Assembly: GCF_003597395.2 (NCBI RefSeq)
Contig: NC_133770.1
Coordinates: forward strand, 9,560,173-9,624,172
Direction of reading: 5' to 3'
DNA from: Chelonoidis abingdonii
Lineage: Eukaryota > Chordata > Testudines > Testudinidae
Length of the DNA stretch: 64,000 bases
This document shows, piece after piece, positions 12,701 to 24,700 of this stretch. The notes under the pieces were generated by a model. That model had not been told where the DNA came from and did not search any database. It saw only the letters and a list, made by a program, of their open reading frames with translations. Numbering within the stretch: the first letter of the stretch is position 1; every line of letters begins with the position of its first letter. The translations under genes and the position numbers were made by a program.

Positions 12701-15700
12701 GTGCCTCTTCCTTTCCTCCTGGCCCTCCCCACTCCTCTGGGTTTGCCAGCCTCTCAACTCCTTCCTCCCAGGGAGTAACCAGCAGGTATTTGTCTTCCCG
12801 CCAACACACCTCCCTGCAGACTACCTCCCTGCAGCCCCCTCTGCGTCCAAGTTCCTGTCTTTCTATAAGTCCCCCCCATTCCCACACAGTTGAGCTTCCC
12901 CTAATTAGGGCTTTTCTCTCAGGCCTAATTCTCCCAGATTGCAGCCTAATTGGCTGATTGGTCCCACTTGGTCCAATTCAGCTCTTGCAGTGCCAGTGTG
13001 GGGAGTCCACCCCATCATACTCCCTAAGACATTTTCTACTTTTATCCCTTTCTTCCAGCCTGTGACGTTTTCTATGCCCCCTTCTTCCATCTATTCTCTG
13101 GCAGTTGTGCTCAGAGCTCCATTTTAATGCTCTGTCTTTTACATCTCCAGCTCTGCCGGCACTCATCAAAGAAGAACTGAAGAATGAGGAAGTTAAAGAA
13201 GGTGGAACGGCCACTCTGCGCTGTGCGCTGACCAAAGCCACTCAAGTAGAGTGGATGAAAGGGGACAGTTTGCTCAAAGCGAGTGACAAATACAAAATGA
13301 GACAGGAGGGCGCTGTTGTTAAACTGGTTATCCATGATGTAGAACTGAAGGATGCTGGAGATTATACCTGTGTATGTGGAGACCAGAAGACAACTGCTGG
13401 CTTGATAGTGCATGGTAAAACAAAAAATCAAAATTCAATTGCCTACTACGCCGTCTACTATTCATTGTGCCTGGATCTATGTCTGGAGATTTTTTTTTTT
13501 TAGTCGTTAATTGTTTACATGTATTTATAATTTTTGTGTTACTTTGCTCTTTATTGCTTGTCTTATTCCTTGGAATTCTACTGGGTGCATTAATAGTCCT
13601 GAAATACAGTGTGAGGAAAGGAAGCTGATTGCAACCCAAAGAGCTCTTAGCTTCCTTTGTTCATGCTGTTTTTCTTGCTTTCTCCTAACAATGTAATTTT
13701 TTTCCATTTTCCTACAATCACACCAGCCATCTGGCACTTACAATGTTTAATGCACTGACCATCCATTCTGTGATCCTCAGCTCTGCCTGCACTTTTCAAA
13801 GAAGAACTGAAGAACCTGGAAGTCACAGAAGGCAAAACCGCCACTCTGCACTGTGAGCTGAACAAGCCTGCTTCAGTGGAGTGGAAGAAAGGGCACAAGA
13901 TACTCAAGGCGAGTGAAAAATACAGCATGAGGCAGGATAGTGTCACTGCTGAGCTGGAGATCCATGATCTAGGTCTGCAGGATGCAGGAGATTACACATG
14001 CATGTGTGGCGACCAGCAGACCACAGCTACGTTGATAGTAAATGGTAAATAATATATTCCAAACTAATGCTTAATACTCTACCATTTGTTCCTGTGAAAC
14101 TCATCATTGTTCCACAGAAGATTCACCTAATTTTCTTTGGCTCTTATTCATTTGTGTATATCTGAAAAAGGAGAAATTCCTGTTTCCATATGGCTTAGAT
14201 GGTAAATTAAAAAAAATTATTCTATGTTAGTGATCATCCAATGTGGAGACTGGCTGGACTGAATGTAGATGTGGAGCAGGGCACATGTTATATATGCTTC
14301 CTCACACACTTTTTATAGTCCAGCTCAAACCAAGCTGATCCATTGTGTGTTGAGCTTCCTCTGTGCCGTGATTGTCAAATGAATTTTATTATCCAGGGTA
14401 TAATGATATTGACCACAATCTGAATGGCTAGAGTGAAATCCAAAAACTAACCAGATTTGATCCTAAATTATGAGAGGTGAAAGGCTTCAGCATTAGAACA
14501 TGGTACTAGCCACTTATAGGGTGACCAGATGTCCTGATTTTGTAAGGACAGTCCCGATTTTTGGGTCTTTTTCTTAGTAGGCTCCTATTACTCCCCACCC
14601 CTTATCTTGATTTTTCACATTTGCTGCCTGGTCACCCTAGCTACTTACCACAGACTTTTCAGTTTTAATGCATTGTCTGTTTACCTCATATTCCCCAGCC
14701 CTGCCTGTATTTTTCAAGCAAGAACTAGAGAATGAGGAAGTTACAGAAGGTGGATCAGTCACTCTGCGCTGTGAACTAAGCAAAGCTGCTCCTGTGGAGT
14801 GGAAAATAGGGCACAATGTGCTCAAAACAAGTGACAAATATAAAATGAGGCAGCAGGGTGCCATTGCAGAGTTGGTTATCCATGATGTAGAACTGAAGGA
14901 TGCTAGAGATTATACCTGTGTGTCTGGGGATCAGAAGACAACAGCTGCTTTAACAGTACATGGTAAAAAAAACACCCTATCAATATTCAGTACTAATATG
15001 AATACTAATTTTCTAGTATCACTCCTGAAACTCAGTGTCTGCCACTGGAATCATGTAATGAGCTCAATATTAATTTGCCATTTCTCTGTTGCTTCTTCCA
15101 TCCTCTCTACTATTCATTTCTTTATACGGGACAATACTTTGGGTCAGAATTCCTGGGCATTGCCAACCCATCCCTCAAAAAGGAGACAGTAAAGGAAGTT
15201 CCTTTCAGTTTTTCTCAAGCTCTTTCATTTTGTGTATTTTTCTCATTTTCCTCCACCTCCATTTCATCAGCTGACCCCAGTCACTAGTGATACTTCCATA
15301 AGTGTTAACATCTGGTCTATTGTGTCCTCAGCTCTGCCCGCACATTTCAAAGAAGAATTGAGGAACAAGGAAGTGACAGAAGGTGAAGCTGCCACTCTGC
15401 GCTGTGAACTGACCAAAGCTGCTCAGGTGGAGTGGAAGAAAGGGCACAAGGTGCTCAAAGCAAGTGAGAAATACAAAATGAGACAAGAAGGTGCCATGGC
15501 AGAGCTGGTGATTCACAATCTGGAGGTGAAGGATACTGATGATTATACCTGTGTGTGTGGAGACCAGCAGACCACAGCTACCTTAACAGTAAATGGTAAA
15601 AATAAACTGTCAGCTAATACACTCTCACTGCTTATTCTGTTTTATTCTGCTGCCTCCTTAGAGACAAATTTGGAAATGAATCTTTGGTCTGGGTTCACAT

Positions 15701-18700
15701 TTGCTTTATCTGTTGTACTTCTGTCCACCTCATTCATTGCAACTCCTATTGTTTGGAATAACGTTCCTTGGCTCTGAAGAAATGGAGGCTATTTATACAA
15801 AAAGATCCTGTCCTATCCCATCGTGCTTTATCCGACTCATCCTAATGCTCCCTGTCCTTCCCTGAAGCATGGATTTTTCCTTTCTTCCGACTCCTCCTTT
15901 TCTGGGCAGTGATCTTTTCCTGTCATCCTTCCCTAGTTAACATTCATTTTGCATGAGGCAGGGTTGTCTGAAATTTTCATCATAGGAATTAGTTTTGCAC
16001 TAGAGCTTTGTTCCTGTAGCCATTGTTTGTGCCTCCCATGGATGTTTTTATTTTGGGTTATGATTTCTCAGGAGATAAGTGAGAAGCCAAAATTCTCTAG
16101 TCATGTTTTAGAGGCTTTCCCATGCACCTCGATTTAAAACCAGAAGTGTGTGATTTATGTTTTACTGTCTAGTTGCTTTCATTATTTTAGCTTGTAAGTG
16201 GTCTGAAAACTTATCGGTGTGCCTGCCTCCAAGAGATCGTGTCCATATAGATAGAATAAGATTATATCAAGCAGTGTAAATTGTCAATTCCATTAACATA
16301 GGCACAACATCTCATTTGTAATGCTGAGATACTAGCCCATGTAATTAATTGGAAACAATAGTCATGAACATGTTAGGGGACATTGTTTAGAAGAGATTGT
16401 TATCTTTAGAGGGTTGGTGAGACGTATCAAGGCAGATATCTGAAGAGGGTAATGAGGAATGCGTAAACAGAGAAATCATATCCTGGAGAAGGAGGACAAG
16501 TTAGGATTAAAAGTTCTGTGGAGTTTTGATCACTTCTCTGCTCATGGCGGCCCTGACTGCATTTTTAAAAGAAGAACTAAAGAATGAAGAGAAAAGCAAA
16601 GCAAGGAACCATGCCTCACAGTAAGCTGACCAAGGCAGCCCTAGTGGAGTGGGAAAAAGGGGCAGAAGGAATTGAAAGCAAGCAGGGGTGACTCTACACA
16701 TTTCGCTGCCCCAAGCACGGCGGCATGCCGCGGGGGGCGCTCTGTCGGTCGCCGGTCCTATAGGGGGTGCTCTGCCAGTTGCCGGTCCCGTGGCTCCGGT
16801 GGACCTCCCACAGGCGTGCCTGTGGAGGGTCTGCTGATCCTGTGGCTCCACAGAAGCCTCAGGATCAGCGGACCCTTCGCAGGCGTGCCTGCGGGAGATC
16901 CACCGAAGCTGCTGGACCACTGGACCCTCTGCAGGCAGGCCACCAAAGGCAGCCTGCCTGCCACCCTCCCGGTGACTGGCAGAGCGCCCCCCATGGCATG
17001 CCACCCCAAGCACGTGCTTGATGTGCTGGGGCCTGGAGCCGCCCCTGAAGCAAGTGAGAAATACAAAATAAGACAGAAGGAGGCCATTAAGAGAGCTAAT
17101 TAACTTGGATCTAGGTGGAGGATACTAAAGATTATGGTCTTAATGTCCCGCATCCCCCCACCCTCGACGTGAAAGATAGGTCCAACAATGACTCTTAGCC
17201 AAGATTTTCAGGGATGCAACCCCATATTCTGAGTGTCCCTAGCCACTGATTGCCAGAAGTAGGGAGCGGACAACAGAGGGATGGATCACTTGATCTTTTT
17301 TGTTGATTCCCTCTTAAGCACCTGCAGTGGCCACTCCTTGAAGACAGGATACTGGGCTGACCCAGTATGGCTGTTCTTACGTTATGTAAGTCAGGAGTAA
17401 ATCTACTGAGATCAGTGATGTTTCACAAGTGTAAAACCAGACTAAACAATACAAGAATTCAGACTTACATTTCAATTGGGATATAATATCACTTTTCACT
17501 TCTCTGCTGTTTCTCCTCCATTCTTCTCAAGCTCTGTCCTCCTTCACTCTTTTCTGATTTCCCCTCCACCTCCTGTTTTTCAACTACAGCAGCTAATTGC
17601 CATCAGTCTGTAACGCACTGTATATATTGCGTCCTTCAGCTCTGCCTCCATCTTTCAAAGAAGAAATGTGCAGTGAGGAAGCCACAGAAGGTGGAACAGC
17701 CACTCTGCACTGTGAGCTGACCAAGGTCGCTGCCCCAGTGGAGTGGAGGAAGGGGCACAAAGTGCTCAAACCGAATGAGAAGTACACAATGAGACAGGAA
17801 GGTTGCATTGTGGAGCTGGTGGTCCATGGTTTAGACCTGAAGGATGCTGGAGATTACACCTGTGTGTGTGGAGACCAGAAGACCACAGCTGCCTTAACAG
17901 TGCATGGTAAAATAAATAGATGTGAGACATTACATGTATGCGTTTTGGTTTACTGTCTTATTTATGACAGCAATATTATTGCATGGCAAGCTCTTCCTTA
18001 GCTTGATTTTATGAGCTTGTTGTGTTCTTTTCCCATGCTTTCAGTTTCTTTTTTCATGCCCTTGCAATTTGCTTGTATTACTCTTCCTATGGTTTATAAT
18101 GGGGAAAATAATTGTGTATATGCAAATGTTCTCAGCTACCTTTCCTCCTTCCATTTTACTTTATATCCTTCTTAAGGTCCTTGTCCAATGCCCACTGAAG
18201 CCAATGAGTGGCTTTCCATTGCATTCTATGGACATTGGACCAGGTCTTCACACTGTAGGATTCAATTTTCTCCCCAACACACCAGCCAGCTGCCAGTGTG
18301 AACTTTCATGCACTCTCCATTCATTTTGTATTCTTCAGCCCTGCCTCCACTATTCAAAGAAGAACTGAAGAGCTTGGAAGCTACAGAAAATGGAGCAGCG
18401 ACTCTGCGCTGTGAGCTGACCAAGGCTGCTCCAGTGGAGTGGAAGAAAGGGCACAAAGTGCTCAAAGTTGGTGAGAAATACAAAATGAGACAAGAAGGTG
18501 CCATTGCAGAGCTGGCTATCTGCAATCTGGAGGTGAAGGACAGTGGAGATTATATCTGTGTGTGTGGAGACCAGCAGACCACAGCTACCTTAACAGTAAA
18601 TGGTAAAAATAAACAGTCAGCTAATACACTCTCACTGCTTATTCTGTTCTATTCCGCTGCCTCCTTAGAAACAAAATTGGAAATAAATCCTTGCTCTGTG

Positions 18701-21700
18701 TTCACATTTCCTTAATCTGTTTTACTACTCTCCGCCTCATTCACTGCAACTCCTTTTGTGTGGAATAACATTCCCTGGCTCTGAAGACATGGAGGCTGTT
18801 TATACAAAAAATCCTATCCTATCTTATCCCATTGTGCTTTATCCGACCACATCCCAATGCTCCCTGTCCTTCCCTGAAGTATGGATTTTTCCTTTCTTCC
18901 CACTCCTTTTCTAGGCCTTGTTCTTTTCCTGTTCTCCTTCCCTAGTTAACATTTGTTATGCATGAGGCAGGTTTGGCTGAAATTTGCACCAGAGTTTTGT
19001 TCCTATAGACATTGCTTGTGTCTCCTATGGATGTTTTTACTTTGGGGTTATGGTTTCTGAGGAGATAAGTGAGAAGCCAAAATTCTCTGGTCATGTTGTA
19101 AAGGCTTTCCTCAATTTAAAACCAGAAGTGTGTGATTTATGTTTTGCTGTCTAGTTGCTTTCATTATTTTAGCTTGTAAGTGGTCTGAAAACTTACCAGT
19201 GTGCCAGCCTCCAAGAGATCATGTCCATATAGGTAGAATAAGATTACATCTGGCAGAGTAAATTGTCAATTCCATTGACGTAGGCATGACATCTCATTTG
19301 TAATGTTCTTGTGAGAGGTGAGGTACAGACAATACCTGGAGCCTGCAACCTCAAAGCCATCGTATTCATCATGGACAGTAAGTAGAAACATGGTCAAACA
19401 GTACCAGGAGTTGTTTTATTTTAAGGATTGGTGTGTCAGTCATATCGAAGCAGATGTTAGAACAAGATAAATGAGAAATTCTGAATGGAAATATCATGAG
19501 AAACGAAGAGAAATTAGGGTTCAAACTCTGGCATTTTGATGCCCACTCTGTCTGTGTTGCATCCCTCAGCCTTGCCAGCACTTTTTAAAGAAGAACTAAA
19601 GAGTGAGGAAGCTAAAGAAGGTGGAAATGCCACTCTGCACTGTGAGCTGACCAAGGCTGTTCCAGTGGAGTGGAAGAAAGGGCATGAGGTACTCAAACCA
19701 AGTGAGAAATACAAAATGAGACTGGAAGGTGCCATTGCAGAGCTGGTTATCCATGATCTAGATGAGAAGGATACAGGAGATTATACTTGTGTGTGTGGAG
19801 AACAACAGACCACGGCTGCTTTAACAGTACATGGTAATAATATTTTGTCATGAACTATGTCTAATTTTTCTTATCAGCTGCGTCCTTGGTAGGAAAACTT
19901 GGCTCTGTGTCCACATTTCCTTTATCTGTCTTGTCTGCTTCATTCACTGCAGCTCCATTTTTTTGGGATAACATTCCTTAGCTTTGATAAACTGGAGGCT
20001 ACCTGTATAGAAAAATCTCATTCTGCATCCTCATGTACTGTCTAACACATCCAATTTCTGCCTTTTCCTTTCCTAAAACACAACTCTGACAATTCTGCTG
20101 TCTTCCTTTTCTGGCATTTTCTTTTCCTGTCTGTCTACTATTTGTATAGGGAAATAAATACTACTCAGATCACAAAAATAATTTAGTCAAAACTTCCTCT
20201 GTAAGAACTAGTTTTGCACTAGGGTTCTGTTCCTGCAGCCATTGTCCATTCAGATGGCTTTGCTTTGGAGTCTGATTTTCTGAGGTGATAATGATGATTT
20301 CTTGATTTAAACTTGTTTTGTTTTCACACTGATATAAAAATCACAGCTGAAGTCAGTACCTCAGTTTCGAACTAGTTTAAGTGGGAAATACATCACGTCT
20401 AAGGAAATTAGACTTAGGTCCATAGTTTGGACTTGGGATTCAAATTTGAGATTTTGGTCTGACCCAACCTTTACATTTTAATGTTGTTTTCTTTTCCAAT
20501 TTGAGACTGTGCAGGTACGACTTGAAAGCTGAGATACTAGCCTTCGTAGTTAATCAGGAACAATAGTCATGAAAATGTTATCAGACATTGTTTAGAGGAG
20601 ATTATTAGATTTAGAGGGTGGTTGAGATGTATCAAGACAGATATCCAAAGAAGATAAATGAGGAATGCATAAGCAGAAAAATCATGTCCTGGGGAAGGAG
20701 GACAAGTTAGGGTTCAAAATTCTGTGGAGTTTTGATCACTTCTCTGCTCATGGTGAGCTCATCGGCCCTGACTGCATTTTTAAAAGAAGAACTAAAGAAT
20801 GAAGAGAAAACCAAAGCAAGGAACCATGCCTCAAAGTCAACTGACCAAGGCAGCTCTAGTGGAGTGGGAAAAGGGAGCAGAAGGAATTGAAAGCAAGTGA
20901 GAAATACAAAATGAGACAGAAGGAGGCCATTAAGAGAGCTAATTATCTTGGATCTAGGTGGAGGATACTAAAGATTATGGTCCTAATGTCCCCCCACCTC
21001 GACATGAAAGATAGGTCCAACAATGGCTCTTAGCCACGATGGTCAGGGATGCAACCCCATATTCTGAGTGTCTCTAGCCTGTGATAGCCAGAAGCTGAGA
21101 GTGGATGACAGAGGATGGATCCACTCGATGGTCTCCTTTTCTGTTCATTCGCTCTTAAGCACCTACATTGGCCACTGTTAAGAATGGCCACACTGTCTTT
21201 CATGTTATGTAAGTCAGGAGTACATCTATTGAGGCCAGTGACATTTCACAAGTGTAAAACCAGACTAAACAATACAAGAATTCAGACTTACATTTCAACT
21301 GGGATATAATATCACTTTTTACGTCTCTGCTGTTTCTCCTCCATTCTTCTCAAGCTCTGTCCTCCTTCACTCTTTTCTGATTTCCCCTCCACCTCCTGTT
21401 TTTCAACTACAGCAGCTAATTACCATCAGTTTGTAACACACTGTGTATATTGCATCCTTCAGCTCTGCCTCCATCTTTCAAAGAAGAAATGTGCAGTGAG
21501 GAAGCCACAGAAGGTGGAACAGCCACTCTGCACTGTGAGCTGACCAAGGTCGCTGCCCCAGTGGAGTGGAGGAAGGGGCACAAAATTCTCAAACCGAATG
21601 AGAAGTACACAATGAGACAGGAAGGTTGCATTGTGGAGCTGATGGTCCATGGTTTAGACCTGAAGGATGCTGGAGATTACACCTGTGTGTGTGGAGACCA

Positions 21701-24700
21701 GAAGACCACAGCTGCCTTAACAGTGCATGGTAAAAAGGAAAAGAAATTAATTTCTGAAGTATTTTTAATACCAGTTTTGCTTATTGAAAAAATGTCATGG
21801 GATGCAAAGCTTGCTATTAAGGCTCATACTCATAGAATAATACTCCAGCAGACAACAAATATAAGGCTGGGGTACTCTATTTAAAATAGCTGTCAATAAT
21901 ACCGCTTTAGAGTCCTCATGCATTTTATACTTAGAAGATGTCTTAAGAGAAGGGATTAAAAGTTTCCTAAAATGAAAGAAGGATGTGACTCATCATCCTT
22001 TTTAAATCTGAAAGTTACATGTTTTTATCTCTGTACATTATCTGGGCATCCTATATAAGTGCCTCTTGCAATTTCCTTGTGTCCCCTTCTGCTATTATAG
22101 GAATAATGCTTCTTACTATTGGTATATGAGATGTGTGGTTTTATGCACATTTTTGGCTGAATCCTGTATCCTTCGCGAGCTACCTTGAGATTCTATAAGA
22201 AGACTAGTGTGAGCAAAGCCTTTGACCAATATTTGTTCCTTTCTGGTGTGCTGTATTTTGTACTTCAGCCCTGGGATGAATGTTTGTGACTCAGGTTCTA
22301 TTCCATTTACTTTGAATTGGCCGTTGGTGTACTATAGTAATTTTTATTATGGACACTCTTTTGTCATGGATCATGTTTGCAATTTAGGAGATATTAGACA
22401 GATCTAGAGCAATTCATTGTACAAGTGCATTGCGCAAACCCAAAAATGCAGTCCAGGTGAAATGAATTGTTCACTGAGCTTCACAAACTCTTTGGCAAAA
22501 CTGGGCCAAGTTTCAGACAAGCTTGCATCAGTTTGGGGCCAGGAATACAATTAAATCAGCAAGGGGAGCAGAAAAGCATAGCCCAAATGGCATAGCAGAG
22601 TGGTCATGCAGCAAAAGAGAACTGCAAAACAGAATCCTATGCGGGCCCCAAGATGGGCCATGTAACTCTAATTTCATCCCTTAAAACGTTCCTTTAGGAA
22701 AAATATTGAAATGCTTACTCCTTATTACAAATGTTCAGATCAACTCTTCAGCCCCGAGAACTTTTGCAAGACCGGGCCGTACACAGCATATTGGTTACTT
22801 TTGTAGCAATAAGAGCCTCCTTCCACCTGTAGGTCGTGGTTCATGTTAAGAATGAGCAAATACATAGCAAGAGCTGCTTCCTGAAATAGGTATCTTCTGG
22901 TTCTGAAAATGTGCACATGACCTGTTTGGGATCTACTACTGTAGATTCCTGAGGCTTTGACACACTAAAATAGTTCATTGTTGAGGGTTACAGAGTTCAA
23001 ACTCTTTCTACACTATCTCTCCCCTGAGAAAGCCCAGTTGCTTTATGATGCATGTTATGTTTTTATTTCATAGCCCTACCAGCACTTTTTAAACATGAGC
23101 TTCAGGATGAGGAGGCAGAAGAAGGTGGCACAGTCACACTGCGGTGTGAGCTTACCAAAGCCAGTGCTCCAGTAGAGTGGAGGAAAGGCTCTACAACTCT
23201 CTACCCCGGACTGAAATATGAGCTGAAGCGACAAGGGCCCATTGCTGAGCTGATCATTCATGACTTAAAACTGAAAGATACAGGAAAATATACCTGTGAC
23301 TCTGGGGATCAACAGACAACAGCTGCAGTGACCATACATGGTAGGCAGAACATTGCAACACTGGCCACATAAATGTGCTATGAAATAAAGGCCTTTTAAT
23401 TTTGCCTTAGTTGCTTTGCTGCTGATCCTCTATTCCAGTGTATGTTCTGCTGTGCTCTTGGTGTATTCCACTGAAATCTGAATGGAATGTTCCCCACATC
23501 TGGTACATGTGTCAGTCTTGAGGGAGTAAGGGTTGCCTGGCGTATCTGAAATGTTGAAGCAGCACCACTAGCAGCAGCAAAGCAGTTAAACAATATGGTG
23601 ATATAAAGGTACTGATGCCCCCAAGCCATCTGAGTGGAGTGAAGTTGATAGCAAATGAGAATTTGGTGAGCTCTTCTATAACGGCATTATAGCTACTGCT
23701 GTTTGTGTGGGTGACCCCATATTAAAACTGTTTCTCACACTGAATGCGCCAAGTGGATTTTTGTAACCCAAGCTAAAGTCTGTGGAGTTTCACTAGTAAT
23801 TAATTTGGTCCAACTTCAGATGTCATCTGAATCTGTAGAGCAGTGAATGACCACTACTAGTGAAATGGGTAAAAGAGCTATGTTTATGGGTTAGTGAAAA
23901 GTGAAAGTTTTTTTTTTTTTTTTTTTTTTACTTTTGCTTCAAATTACTTTGTGCAAATGAAAGGCAGTTTATGTAGCAGAATTGGCTGACTTTCCATCAT
24001 GAGAAGCTGTTTTTTTATGGTGACAGGAAAATTTATTCACAAAAATTGTTGGCCTTTTCAGCTCAAAAAGATTTTGCCCAGAAGGGGAAAGCTCTGTCTG
24101 GTGAAAGAAACTTTGCTGTCAATCAAATGTTGACTATAGTTACTGTATAACTTAAGTGCCGATGAGAGAAAACACAAAGATGAGTTATTTGTTGCTGAAT
24201 TCCCTTTTCTTTTGCGAGCTGTTCTTTTTTTTTCTTTTTTTTTTCCCCCTCTTCATTAATAATAAGTGGTAGTGCAGGCGGGTAGAGTTGTAGGAAACAG
24301 ATATTTATTACATGTTCTGAGTGGTTGGTGCTGCATGCTGACGGTAGAGTTTGCATGCAATTAATGTTGCTTGACTTGCCTGCCTAAGCCCCTGGTGTCA
24401 TACTAAACTAGGTCCTTTCTGAAAGCTGAAACTCCTTCTCCAATTCCATTCATATTACATTCATTTCCCATTGTACTAACCACTGTGACATGTTGAAACT
24501 TAACGTTGCCTTTTATGCATTGGCTGAGGATTTATCTATTACTAGTATTATTTATTTATGTTACTGTAGCCCTGGTCACACACCAGGACCCCACTGTGCT
24601 TTGTGCTGTACATATGCAGAACAAAAAGAAAGTCTCTATCCCAAGGCGTTTACCGTCTAAAGGAGAAGATTCTCTAAGCAAAACACAAGAGGCTGTTGTA

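Noticed and set aside
12306..12887. ORFs in the intron after exon 10
   Set aside because: Low-complexity, Ser/Pro-rich translations on both strands in a repeat-like GC-rich tract, with no domain.
16672..17103. GC-rich ORFs on both strands at 16.5-17.1 kb
   Set aside because: They run through the MITE inside pseudoexon A and have no domain; open frames arise from the GC-rich composition.
17500..17560. CTCAAGCTCTGTCCTCC as an alternative exon 15 acceptor
   Set aside because: The frame upstream of 17640 has no Ig homology, and all sibling exons start at the same A-L-P position.
2138..21729. Regularly spaced similar units of about 265 bp, superficially like a CRISPR array
   Set aside because: Units are Ig-coding exons with AG/GT borders, spaced irregularly by 0.4-2 kb introns. 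There are no short palindromic repeats with spacers.
2138..21729. Possible assembly collapse or false duplication producing the array
   Set aside because: Most exons differ clearly in sequence and have unrelated introns. Only the 15/18 pair is near-identical, and its flanks still differ by several percent.
22222..22407. ORF and TACTTCAGCCCTGG acceptor-like site at about 22267
   Set aside because: The sequence after the AG does not encode an Ig domain, there is no CEL or VEW motif, and no donor is found at the expected distance.
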